A DNA stretch of 64,000 nucleotides from NCBI GenBank assembly GCA_030411725.1, contig MU839833.1, forward strand, positions 1,736,001 through 1,800,000, written 5' to 3'. The number at the start of each line of letters is the position of its first letter. Within the stretch, counting starts at the first letter, position 1. This stretch comes from Echria macrotheca (taxonomy: Eukaryota; Ascomycota; Sordariomycetes; Sordariales; Schizotheciaceae). Positions 23,256 to 34,167 of this stretch are shown piece by piece. The notes under the pieces were generated by a model, which was not told the DNA's origin, searched no databases, and saw only the letters and a list, made by a program, of their open reading frames with translations. Both the position numbers and the translations under genes were made by a program.

Positions 23256-25059
23256 CTAATCCACAGCAACCGTCTTGGCCTCCTCCCTCTGACGCGCAAG
23301 GTACTGATGCCGAATCGTCCACAACGTGGTGATAAAGCCCAGACCGCAGGCGCCAAGCGTCACAAAGTACGCATTCCTGTAGCAGTCGAGGCCGTCGGGA
23401 CATGAGCGATCCCCGTTGTCGTCCACGACGCTGTGGCTGTCAAAGACGGTCCCGTAAAACAGGTTAAAAATGTTGCCAGAGATCACCGGGCTCAACGTCA
23501 TGAAACCCCAGTTCTGACTAAGCCCGTGAATACCAAACGTCTCGGCCACAATCGACGGGAAGACTCCAAACAGGAAGCCGTAGCCCAGACCCGAGAGGCC
23601 AGAGACAAAGCCGAGTAGGTGAGGGTTCACGACGTTCAGAGCGAAGACCTGCGCCACGGAGAAGACGAAGCTGGCAATAACCAGACACCAAGCCCGGCTG
23701 GCGCCAATGTTCTTGACCAGGAAGTCCGATCCGACACCTAGCGGAGTTAGTCAAGTCGACGGACCCAATACACAAAGCTTACCACTTAGCAATCTTCCGA
23801 GAAAACTGCCGATAGACAAGATGGAAACATGCATCTGTTGCCTTTGAATGAGGAAACCCTCGGTGACGTTCTCATCCCACCGCTTCCATAGGGCGTTTAC
23901 GTCATGTCCGATGTTACTGATCACCAAAGTTAGCAAGATCCCTTTTTTTTTCTGAGGATCACCTACTTGATCGTCATCAACCCGATGCCCGCCAAGATGC
24001 CCATGATGGCGAAGAGCTGCCAGAACTCAATGTCACTGAGCAGGCGCCAGCCACGGATATCTACACGATGCGAACGATCCATATCAACACTGTTCTGCAC
24101 TAGGACATCACCCGGCAGCGATGAAGACTTGGACATGAGGGACGAGGTCTCGTCAACGTCGTCGGCTTCATCCGAAGTGGAGGCAGGCGCGGGGGCGGCT
24201 TCGAGATCGACTTCGTCCACGGCATTCGCACCGGATGTCGAGGGCTCGGCCGGTCCCGCCTCTCCTCCACCGGGGATTTGGGCCGGTGGCAGGGCGGGAG
24301 TCGTGTATGTGGTGGGCGACGACATACCAGGTTCTACGGCATGGCGGCGAGCCTTGCCATCCTCGGACGATGTCCGCCGCAGCTGCTGCGAGTCGCCAAG
24401 GCCCGACGGCACCGCATGGTACGACGTGTGCGGGTACACCTTGAGAAAGAAGAAACCAAAGAAGGTAAGGACAAAAGTGCCAGCAGCCAGAAGGGTCAGG
24501 AAGGCGCTCGTATTTCCGGGAAAGAAGAGGCTCCCGGTGACGGAGAAGAAGAAGGCGCTGAGCCCGAACGCGGCCAGGGGAAAGGCCGTGGCCGTGCCCC
24601 TATGGTGTGGCCAGTTCAACGCCGATGTCTTGACTGAAGCGGCAAACGCCATGCACCCTCCCAGGCCCGTCAGATATGAGAAGAGGCACATCAACGGAAC
24701 AGAACCGGTGGCCGTCTCGTAGGCATGGCGGAAGGGAAAGTAGCCAAGAGCGAGCAGGAGCGAGCCGACGATAACAGCAGGCCTTGGGCCGCGATGGTCG
24801 ACAAACAGGCCTATTGGAACACCCATCGAGTACATTCCCAGGTTGCCAGCAAGTCCTATGAGATTACTCTCGGTCGTGGTAAGGTGTAGTCGGTCGGCGA
24901 ACTGCGGCGCCCAGGCCGAGTAGACATACTGTCGGCCAACTTTGTCAGTTTTCGATCCCAACAAGAAGAGAATCGTACATTTGTGCCGCATGCGAGGGAT
25001 ATCAGAGTGGCCGCCACGCTCGACACCATGCGAGCGCGGTGCAGCTTCCGTTCGAGCAT
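23256..25059 (-). CDS. MCH1: Major facilitator transporter, MCH1 type
   Basis: Membrane protein of the monocarboxylate-porter-like branch of the MFS; the yeast relative Mch1 is vacuolar and has no proven monocarboxylate transport, so the substrate is unknown. Four minus-strand exons: 25059-24979, 24928-23967, 23916-23783 and 23737-23256; introns 45-50 nt; product 552 residues. Joined segments recover family blocks: ISLACGTN/YVYSAWAPQFADRL, GVPIGLFVDHRGPRPAV, LMTIN/NIGHDVNAL and SIGSFLGRLLSG/VGSDFL. About twelve hydrophobic segments are present. A large Ser/Glu/Asp-rich cytosolic loop (about residues 225-325) splits the two six-helix halves. It is divergent from TMS1. Confidence 0.9.
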
Positions 25060-25879
25060 CGTGAAGGTTAGCGATTGAATCGGGTGGTGGTCGTCTCAGC
25101 ACAGCATGCCGCCGTCGATTGCCGGGAGTGCTCGTCCAAATGCTATGGTACCGCGCGCAAAGGGCAAAAGAGCATGGCGAAGAGGTTCAGATCATTGCAG
25201 ACCGAAAAGGAAGTCGGGAGTCGAGCTGACGTCTTATCGCGACGATCGCAGGTGGCAGGCCCCTGTGACAGCTGTGTCCGATGATTGACGGTTTCGGCTC
25301 CAGCCCCTGCGACGAAGCGTGGCATCCGCTACGCCATTGGCCAACCGGCAAGCGGCACCAAGGACCGATCCGATAAAGGAGCCGTGACAAACGGCTTGGC
25401 GATAGCCGCAAGGCAGTCAAATCAGCCTCGTTGACAGCCTCGAATCAATACTTCTTCTAATGTTTTTAATGTATTATTTCTGTATTAATCACCGTTCAAA
25501 AGAAGAGAAGTTTAAGCTATTCACTTGTCCCATACAGCACCGCATCTTGACTGACACAGCGCCTGTGACTATATCTGAGGCAACCAATGACAGGCCAAGA
25601 TCTCGGGGTGGACCTGCATCATGACCTGCCAGTCACGTGCAGTGCAGGTGGCTTGGCGGGAGGTTTTGCCAAGCCCAGCTAAGCAGCCGCCTGGCGCCAT
25701 TACGCAACAGCGCCTCTCGCAAGTCGTCGCCCAAGCTCCGCTGTTGGCGCTTCAACAACCTCCATCGTCAACAACACCCGTTGCGCGCTGAACCACTTGT
25801 CACCGCTACCACCCCGATTATACGAACCCGATTACTCACCATCTGAAAAAATCCTCGAGCAGGCTCGAGCGACGCCACG
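25060..25879. promoter_or_regulatory. Divergent promoter region MCH1 / TMS1
   Basis: 820 bases between outward-facing starts. It contains a CCAAT pentamer near 25581 and a CACGTG E-box near 25634 in the TMS1-proximal half; any role of these is inference. Several AT-rich stretches lie at 25450-25500. Confidence 0.4.
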
Positions 25880-27436
25880 ATGGGCGCGCTTCTCTCGCTG
25901 CCGCTGCTGGCGGTGCCGAGCATGGGCACCGTATGACACCCTCCGGCCGACCGACCGGGACACCGATGCTGATGGAAATCCACAGATAATCTCATTTGCT
26001 GCCAGCTGCTGCGGCGCTGCGACGTGCTCGATGGTCTGCAGCGCGTGCGGGAAGTGCGGAAACAGGTTGGTAACACGGACCCTATCAAACACCACCGGAT
26101 GCTCACCACGGTCACCAGTGTCGCAACCCGTATCGCATACGCCCTCATCCTCCTCGTGAACTCGATTCTATCCTGGATTATGCTCACGAAATGGGCAATC
26201 GAAAAACTCCAACATCTGATGCTTGACTACGTCAAGATAAAATGCGGCGACGGTGATTGCTATGGCTGGCTGGCCGTCCATCGAATCAACTTCGCCCTCG
26301 GTCTCTTCCACTTGTTCTTCGCCGGTCTTCTCCTCGGTGTTCACTCGTCCAAGAACCCGCGAGCGGGGATCCAAAACGGCTATTGGGGTCCCAAGGTCAT
26401 CGCGTGGCTCGGCCTGATTGTGCTCACCTTCTTCATTCCCGACAGCTTCTTCGTCTTCTGGGGTAACTACATCTCGCTCGTATGCGCCATGTTGTTCCTG
26501 ATTCTCGGCCTGATTCTGCTCGTCGATCTGGCGCATAACTGGGCCGAGTACTGCCTCGTCCAGATCGAGGATACAGACTCGAAAGTATGGAGGATTATTC
26601 TCATTGGCTCGACCGTGGGCATGTATCTGGCTTCGATAGCCATGACCGTCATCCAGTACATCTTCTTCGCCTCTAGCGGCTGCTCGATGAACCAGGCGGC
26701 GATCACGATCAACCTGCTGCTTTGGATCGCCGTGTCGGTCATTTCGGTCCACCCTACCGTGCAGGAGTACAACCCCAAGGCCGGCTTGGCGCAAGCTGCC
26801 ATGGTGGCCATCTACTGCACGTATCTGACCATGTCGGCTGTGTCGATGGAACCGGATGATACAGAGGACCGACACTGCAACCCGCTCATCGCCGGCCAGG
26901 GCACACGCACCACGACGGTCGTCATTGGTGCCATTGCGACGATGCTGACGGTTGCATACACAACCACGCGTGCGGCGACGCAGAGCCTCGGCCTTGGTGG
27001 CAACGGGAAAGGACAGATCCGACTTCCGGAAGACGACGAGCACGATCTCGTGACGACGCAGCCGAGCTTGCGGCGCGAGATGCGGGCCGAGGCACTTCGC
27101 AGGGCTGTCGAGGAGGGCAGCCTCCCGGCCGATGCACTCTTGTCAGATGACGATGATGACAGTGATGCAGGCGGCAACACGGCACATGACGACGAGCGGT
27201 CGAGCACGCAGTACAACTACACCATGTTCCACATCATCTTCTTCCTGGCCACGGCCTGGGTTGCCACTCTGCTGACCATGGACTGGGACGAGAAGCGGCA
27301 GGATGATTTTTCACCGGTGGGGCGGACGCTGTGGGCGAGCTGGGTCAAGATTGTGAGCTCGTGGGTGTGCTACGCCATGTACACCTGGACCCTTGTGGCG
27401 CCAATGATCCTGCCAGACCGTTTTGATGTTGCTTGA
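25880..27436 (+). CDS. TMS1: SERINC/TDE1 family membrane protein Tms1
   Basis: Multi-spanning membrane protein of the SERINC family, named for serine incorporation into lipids; later work on family members supports lipid scrambling. Exons 25880-25930, 25986-26065 and 26119-27436; introns are 55 and 53 nt (donors GTATGA and the weak GTTGGT); product 482 residues. The start MGALLSLPLLAVPSMGT and the Cys-rich block AASCCGAATCSMVCSACGKCG are diagnostic, followed by about eleven hydrophobic segments, among them ILLVNSILSWIML, INFALGLFHLFFAGLLLGV and LIVLTFFIPDSFFVFW. An acidic loop (SDDDDDSDAGG) precedes the final helices. The first two exons are short but necessary for the conserved N-terminus. 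Confidence 0.93.
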
Positions 27437-28137
27437 TCAGTGTACAGCAGATAGATTGCGTTTTATTTTGTATGGGGAGTCAAGGCGGGGGGTTTGGGTA
27501 TTGCATTCATGCTAGCAAGGCTTTGGTAGCACAACATCTTTGCATTATTCTTGCTGTCTATTCGGTGCATTCTCTTGTGAAACTCGGGACGAGGTGATCG
27601 CAGCCGGGCCGGTGTTATGCTCTAGAAGAGTGATCGGTCGGCAGTCGGTCCGGGCATTAGAGGGAACCACGAGGGTTGGCGATCCGGTGCCAGGGCAGCG
27701 GAGTCGGAGTCGGACGCGCACGGACAAGACATCGACCAGCGGAAGCAGTCACTGTATCTTAATCGGGATTGTTCCTTGTTGGATTGTCTCATGATGTCTC
27801 ACGGCCGCTGCTATAGTAGTAAAGTGGTTGATCACGAGATGGGGGCGCCTTCCGAGGACATGTCAGGGGAATTTGTCTGTGTCGTCGGCATGCAACGGTG
27901 GGACTTTTGGCTGATGTTCCATGCAGTCCTGGCGTCTTTTTCGAAGGATGTAAGGATAGGTAGTTTTTGCCTCCAGTGCTTTCTTCATCCCGGGACTTAC
28001 TTGCCTGTCTCATGGTAATCCCGGGCGGCGCTTCTCGAATATAAGCCCGATATTCACAGTGATAGAAGAAGCATGCCGTACTACGATGTTGTCATGGCTG
28101 TGGCTTTTTTTGTTTCCTGTGATTCTTGGTTGATCGT

Positions 28138-28158
28138 CTACCTACCTACCTACCTACC
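28138..28158. repeat. CTAC tetranucleotide repeat
   Basis: About five tandem CTAC units. Similar CTAC/TACC runs recur at 29727-29742, 29982-29991 and 30233-30248, all within the same gap. Confidence 0.85.
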
Positions 28159-28626
28159 TCTTCTTGACAATATGTCGATGACGGGTAATCGCCCGGGATC
28201 ACAATTCATGGTCGATATGTCGTCTTGTTTACGAGGTATCTTCGCCGTCCTGTTGTTTGCTTTAATTTTAACTTTCATGTCTACCTATCTAGGTCGAAAG
28301 AGAGGAGGACGGGAGGGTGCATGTTCGTCTCGTCTGACTATCATGTCATATGTCTTCGGTGTGTTGATCCGGTATAGCTCGGTGATTTTCGAGATTGGCT
28401 AGTCAACTATCTACCTACCTAATGTGCGGGAGCTATCTCTGTTTCTCTCTCTCCATTGCGGCCAGAACGAGAAAGGTGCACCATATCTCTGTCCCCCCTC
28501 CTCCCCTGCGTGATACGGCAGGTGACCTCGCAGGTGATTCGACAAGTATCCTCTGGGGAATGGTCAGCCAGATAGGTAAGCAAGTAGGTACCCAGCTGCG
28601 ATATCCGGGTTGTCTGTAGCATGCAA

Positions 28627-28650
28627 CAGCAGCAGCAGCAGCAGCAGCAG
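28627..28650. repeat. CAG trinucleotide repeat (8 copies)
   Basis: Eight uninterrupted CAG units. No supported reading frame runs through them, so this is taken as simple sequence, not a polyglutamine tract. Confidence 0.9.
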
Positions 28651-29583
28651 ACAAACTTTCTTTTCTCGCTCCTCCCCCACGGCATGTGCAACCAGGAGCA
28701 GCAGCAGAAAATGCCAATGTGCCAAACAAATCATCTTCTTCCCCGGAGGCCACTTTTGTACCACCCTGTTTTGATTTAGTTCACCGGTCTTGGCTGGCTG
28801 GCGAATTTGTTGTACCCTTCCCTTCCCACTTGGCCCACAATCTTGCTGGTGGTGTTGATGCCCACACCCCTCGCAGTTTACGTAGCTTATACCAGGCAAA
28901 AAAGTGCAGGCTGCCACAAGAAGAAGAAAACGAGGCTTGCCGACAAGGCGTCCATTGACGGCGAAAAAAAGCCCGGCCGGGTCGGGTTCCTTCCCCTGGC
29001 AAGGCGTTGTGTCAGGGCAGCAGGTGGCGCTGTCGACAAAAGCGAATCGGGGAGATCCCCTGAATAACGTCAAGAGAAGTAAAATATACGGTGCAGAAAG
29101 GGTTCGGGGACGAAAACGAGACACGGTACGGCCGAGATGCTACAGGATGGCGTGGAAAGAAGAGCGGACTAGCACACTAGGTAAGGGTAAGGTGAGGTGC
29201 ACCTGCAACTCAGCCTGGGTTGCCACGACGCGAGACACGGTCGATGAGGGTTGGGGTATCCCGACCTGCCATGCAAAAAGAGAGCAGCAGCAAATGCAAC
29301 CCCCGGGCTTTGTGGTCGGTGAGAAGGACCCATGATTTCCCCGGTCTCCCATCCTGCCAAAATACGCTGTGGCAGCGGCGGTGCAAGACGTCAAGGTATA
29401 TTGTCTTGTGAAACAACAGACCCGGCTGATACAGCGCGCCCGCCGCCCCTGGAAAAGGCTCCCCGGAATGTGAGCAAAAAGCTTGATGGCCTGGCTGGCG
29501 CGTTGTCTGCTGCTGCTCCGGACAGAGAGAAGACGTAAATGAACGCAAACAAACAAGATCCAAGCTCTAAACTATTGCGTGAT

Positions 29584-29601
29584 GAGAGAGAGAGAGAGAG
29601 A
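29584..29601. repeat. GA dinucleotide repeat (9 copies)
   Basis: Perfect GA run in non-coding sequence. Confidence 0.85.
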
Positions 29602-30388
29602 AACCTGCTCATCAACTGGTCGGCCGCCGCCCTAGCGTTGCGTGGACACACACACATACAGTAAGTCGGTAACACAAAAGCCAAGCGTCAAGATATCAGT
29701 CGTCCCCCCGGCGGCGGCCCCTTGTCACCTACCTACCTACCTCTCTTCACCCTTTCCCTACCTGACACACCCCGGCATCACCAATCCCGGATGCAGGACG
29801 GCGAGAACTGCGGCCGGACATTGTCATGATGCCACACGACAACTCGTCCGGGGGGAAGGAGAATGTTGTGTGGCCTATGGGAGGAAGTTGGAAGCGAGAA
29901 AAAAAGTGCATTTTGGCGGCGGTAATAATTGCTTGCTTGCTTGCTGGGGCTGGGGGATCGATCATCTCACTGGTTCGTTGACTACCTACCTTTTTGCTAA
30001 CGCCGGGAGCAGAGGAGCAGGGGGGCAGCTTCGACTACAAAAAGGCAAGGCATATATATGGAAACGCGTGTATATATAAGATGCAGTGGAATTTCTCTTG
30101 TGGATGTTGTTTGTTGTGTTGTTGTTACTTTCTCCTCCATGACATGACAAGTTGAGCCGCAACGACAACAACAACACGGTGACATCCCAAGCAACTAAAC
30201 CAACCGAGCCCCCTTCCTAGGCTAGTCTTTGTCTACCTACCTCCATACCTACTTTCAACGCAAATCCATCACATCCCAAAAGATTCGACACAGGACATAT
30301 ATATATAACCCGTCCTTTTCTTCTTCAGGGAGACCAAAGCCACACCAGCAATGCCTCACAGAGTCAGCCCTGAGCCTGCAGCCCCTAG

Positions 30389-30649
30389 ACATACTCCGAC
30401 AGCAGCAGCGGTGATTCCATCAACGACGGGAGCAACAACAGCAGCAACAGCAGTGCCAATGACACGCAGCACAGCTTTGTTGGGGACGAGCTATACAGCC
30501 ACCACCACCATGAACAGCACGTCATCCACGCTCCTCCCAGGGAAACCATCGCCCATGCTGATGACCTGGTCCAAGACGACACACCGGACCGGCCAGACGC
30601 TGGCCGAGATATTGTTGAACGGGGGCGGGGACGGGGGCTCTTCTTCTAC
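30389..30649 (+). other. Coding-like exon candidate without start codon
   Basis: A frame open from 30389 (just after TAG 30386-30388) that shows strong preference for C/G at third positions (AGC, GAC, AAC, CAC, ATC, GTC) up to about 30649, where a GTAATT donor-like sequence occurs. It encodes a Ser/Asn-rich start, then SFVGDELYSHHHHEQ, HAPPRETIAHADDLVQDD and RGRGRGLFFY. There is no ATG, so it would have to be an internal or terminal exon; CCCCTAG before it could be an acceptor. A strong branch-acceptor (GTGCTAACACCAG) lies at 31085-31097. I recognise no family. It may be a relic or chance. Confidence 0.25.
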
Positions 30650-31791
30650 GTAATTGCTCTCCTCCTCCTTCTTTCTTTATTCATCCATCATCAATCACCC
30701 TTTTCCTCCTCCTTGTCTCACTTGCCTCCCTCCTCCCTCCTTGCCTCGTCGATTTATATCCAGATCATCTCATCACTCACCCCCTCCATCTCTCTCCTCA
30801 TCCGTTCATTATCCATCCTCATCCATCACCCTCTCCTCCCCTCTCCCCTCCCCTCCCCCCTTCAACACCAACATCATCGAGATACTAGTCCCCCCATATC
30901 CCCCAATAACCCCCCCCAATCCATCCCATAAAACCAATTCTTCAACCAGCCCCTTCCAAAAAAAAAAAGAAAAAGAAATCAAATCACCACCCTATACTCC
31001 CAACCCCCAACTCCGATTCCCCCCTTGGTAAACCAACGCTCCACTGATCCATACCGTCTCCTTGATATTGTACTCTATTGGATTGTGCTAACACCAGCAG
31101 GACCAAAAGCAGCAGCAGTAGCAACCCCTCGGCAAGAATGTAGCAGCAGTGAAGAGTGAAGAAAGAGAAGTGTGTATTAATTCATGAGTTCATGGGTGGA
31201 CTGAGCGAGCTAGTCAACAACCGGAGTTGGGAGGATGGAGGTTTGTTTGGGGCGTTTGGAATGTTTGTGCATAACTACCTATTGTGTGTGTGCTGTATGT
31301 GCTGGGCATATCATATCATACCGGTTACCCGAGTTATTTGGCGGGAAGGAAGCATGTTGTCTGTTTTATCATCTGTTTTATTTTTATTTTTTTTTTATTT
31401 AGCAAGAGATTCATGAGATTCGACTGCATAACCGGATCTGTATTCCGTACCTTGGTTTACAAAGACAACTCATCTCTGCACATCATCACCCCGGCCAAGT
31501 ATACCGTCATCATGAAAGTCGAGCCCATACCTAAACCATGCTCCTCCTTCAGCGCCCTTCACATCAACTACCCCAAAACAACGAGGAGCGGTTACAACGA
31601 TGAAAAGAAAGTACCTGTAATTTTGATTTTCTCTCAGACCTGTCGAGTACCTAATAATGCAATCCCAGCAACAACAAAGCTCATAACGCTTTTCTCTCGC
31701 CCGAATGCCGTCCCTAAATGAAACGCCGTCCACCGTGAGGAATAAAAGAAACATGATCCCTTCCATATACATAAACATCAACCACAAAAAA

Positions 31792-33178
31792 TCATTCCGA
31801 AGAAGACGCCGTAGCCTCACTGCTATTGGTCCCGTTGGCGTGGAACCCATCTATCGTGAGAGTCACCGCCCCGGCATGGACGAGCTGTAAACAGTCAGAT
31901 AACCTTCACCTGATGAAGAAAAAAGAAACATACCGCACGCGAGAGGTCATCAATCAAATCATTCACATCCTCGATGCCGACGCACAACCGAATAATATCC
32001 TCGGGCATCTGGCGCTCGGCACGCGTCTTCGCATCGATGCTGGCGTGGCTCATGCGGCAGGGCATGCTGATGAGGCTGTTGACGCATCCGAAACTGACGC
32101 TGATGCCCCAGAGCTTGGCGGCCTCGACGATCCTCTCCGACAAGGCCGTGTCGCCCGTCTCGAACGACAGCACGGCGCCGGCGCCGCGGGCCATGGACCA
32201 GTGCAGGTCGTACTGCGGGTGGGAGCGCAGGCCGGGGTAGCGGACGCGGAAGCCGTGCGACTCGAGGAACTCGGCGATGCGCTGCGCATTCTGCTGCTGC
32301 TTCTCCATGCGGATGGCGAGCGTCTTGACGCCGCGCATCAGCAGGAACGAATCGTTGGGCGACAGGCCGCAGCCCGTGGCGTTGATGGTAAAGTACATCT
32401 TGTCGGCCAGCTCCGGTTCCGCCACGGCGATGACGCCGGCCATGATGTCGTGGTGGCCCGACAGGTACTTGGTCCCCGACTCGTACACGATATCGGCGCC
32501 CAGGTCGAGCGGGTTGCAGAGCATGGGCGACAACATGGTGTTGTCGACCACGACCAGCGCCTTGGGATTCGCGTCGTGCGACGCCCGCGCGATCGTCGGG
32601 ATGTCGACGATCTTGATCAGCGGGTTCGTCGGCGTCTCGAGAAGCACCATGGCCGTCTTGTCGTTGAGCACCTCGCGCACGCGGTCGACGTTGGTCGTGT
32701 CGACGTGGTGCACCACGACGCCCTGGTTGTTCTTGAGGTAGGTGAGCAGCCGGTTGGTGCCGCCGTACAGGTCGTCGCCAGTAATAACCTCGTCGCCCGG
32801 CCGGAGGAGCCGCGAGACGACATCCAGCGCCCCCATGCCGGAGCTGACGGCCAGGGCACGTGTGGCGTTCATGATCTTAGCTAGATGGCGCTCGAGATGC
32901 GTCCGCGTGGGATTGCCCGAGCGCGTGTAGTCGTACTCGCTGCCGCCATTGGACGACGACTGCTTAAAGGTCGCAGACTGGTAGATGGGAATGCTCGAGG
33001 CGCCGTACTGGTCCTTGGTCTCGGTGTAGACGAGCTCCGTGGCGAGGGCATATCGCCGGCGGCCGACCTGGGGACTTGACGGCGCTGGCGACGGCGGGAG
33101 GTTGTGGCCGTCAAGATCTACCTTGGAGATGACCTTGTTCGCCGGGAGGACCGGGCTTGAGCCATTTGAGGAGGCCAT
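31792..33178 (-). CDS. met-2: Cystathionine beta-lyase (PLP-dependent)
   Basis: Converts cystathionine to homocysteine, pyruvate and ammonia in methionine synthesis; Neurospora met-2, Aspergillus metG, yeast STR3 type. Exons 33178-31934 and 31884-31792; the 49-nt intron (GTATGT, CAG) joins DLSRA to LVHAGAVTLTIDG; product 445 residues. Cys/Met PLP-fold blocks: GASSIPIYQSATFKQ, YDYTRSGNPTR, SSGMGALDVVSRLLRPGDEV, ETPTNPLIKIVDI, and the PLP-lysine in SGTKYLSGHHD (K237). The start MASSNGSSP gives the expected length. The frame stays open 135 codons further upstream to a possible Arg-rich start at 33583, probably promoter sequence. Confidence 0.93.
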
Positions 33179-34167
33179 CTGTGAATACCGTCTTTGCGAC
33201 TTCAAGTGCGTGACTCCAACCGCCACTGGATGGCGGGGATGCAATTCGATGGCGAGAGCGGGGCAGAGGGGCAGTTGAGCCGGACAAAGGTTGCGCGGTG
33301 TCGGGGAACTGCCCACAACAACACCTTCTCGGATTCCGGGACGGATGGCAGAATCAATTGGAAAGGGAGCAAATCTGGCGGGTAAGAGCCGGGAGAGTTT
33401 GCCCAAGCTTTGTGTAGTCACCTCACTCAAGGCCCTCTCGGTCTGTGACATGTACACCGGCTCCAGAACCGCCACGGACCATCCGTTAGCTGGGTACCTT
33501 GACCCGGCAGACGAGGATAACGAGCGGGCGAGAATAAAACGCCAGCGGAGCCGTCGCAAAAGAGTGGCAGGTACAGCCACCATCTTTCCTCGTCAGGGCT
33601 CTGCTCCGGCTACGGTGAAGCACGCCTTCTAAACATCTCCACCAGCAGTGAGTCTCGTCCAAGGTTGCATGCTAACAGTTGCTCAGGGGCGGTGGGGACC
33701 TTGCCGGCCGACCGCTTTTTCATCCGACTCCGGAGGGGGCGGCATCCTGATGGCACGCGACACGCAGGCTGGAGCATCTGTCGAGCACTGCCGGGTACCT
33801 CCCTAGCAGGCCTCTGTGGGGCGCCAAATGACGTGCTGAGGTCCCTGCCGAACAAAAGTCTCGTTGCCGCAACACCATTGTCCGAGCTCTGATTCCTGTC
33901 AAATGGGGGGACAGGACGGAAGGGACTCTCCACCGCAGAGACCGTGGCAGGCCAATGGCCGATATCAAGGATGCAGCGGCACGGCATCGTGCCTCGGGGC
34001 TGCCTTTCGTCTGCCGTCAGCATGGATAATTCGCGGGCTTCGCTGTGCAGGACAGAGAGAAGACGGTTTATCCCTCGCTTGGCTCGTCGCTTATAGCGCC
34101 TATCTATACAACCATCTATCTATACTCCCTTTATACAGCCGGACCCATGTCTTCTCTCGGGCTTAGG
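33179..34167. promoter_or_regulatory. Cystathionine beta-lyase upstream / MSP1 downstream region
   Basis: About 990 bases between two minus-strand genes; it must contain the lyase promoter. It includes the long in-frame open extension noted for that gene. No RNA gene or repeat is visible. Confidence 0.4.

Larger units (their letters stand above)
27437..31791. other. 4.4-kb gap between convergent 3' ends, unassigned
   Basis: No recognisable gene. The stretch is rich in simple sequence: CTAC repeats, an eight-copy CAG run, a GA run and a 370-base pyrimidine-rich tract (about 30650-31020). It also holds one coding-like frame near 30.4-30.65 kb, listed separately. Because the flanking genes point toward each other, neither should need a promoter here. 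An additional transcription unit, coding or not, is therefore likely, but I cannot define it. Confidence 0.4.

Noticed and set aside
26168..27043. 291-codon minus-strand frame opposite TMS1
   Set aside because: Polar, His/Asp/Arg-rich mirror of hydrophobic helices; no motif.
28564..29124. 186-codon minus-strand frame with Leu runs in the 4.4-kb gap
   Set aside because: Leu runs come from reading the CAG repeat in antisense; codon use is unlike the neighbours and no motif is seen.
31826..32884. 352-codon plus-strand frame opposite cystathionine beta-lyase
   Set aside because: It mirrors the GC3-biased lyase codons, giving an Arg/His/Val-rich peptide with no motif. The lyase is unmistakable on the other strand.
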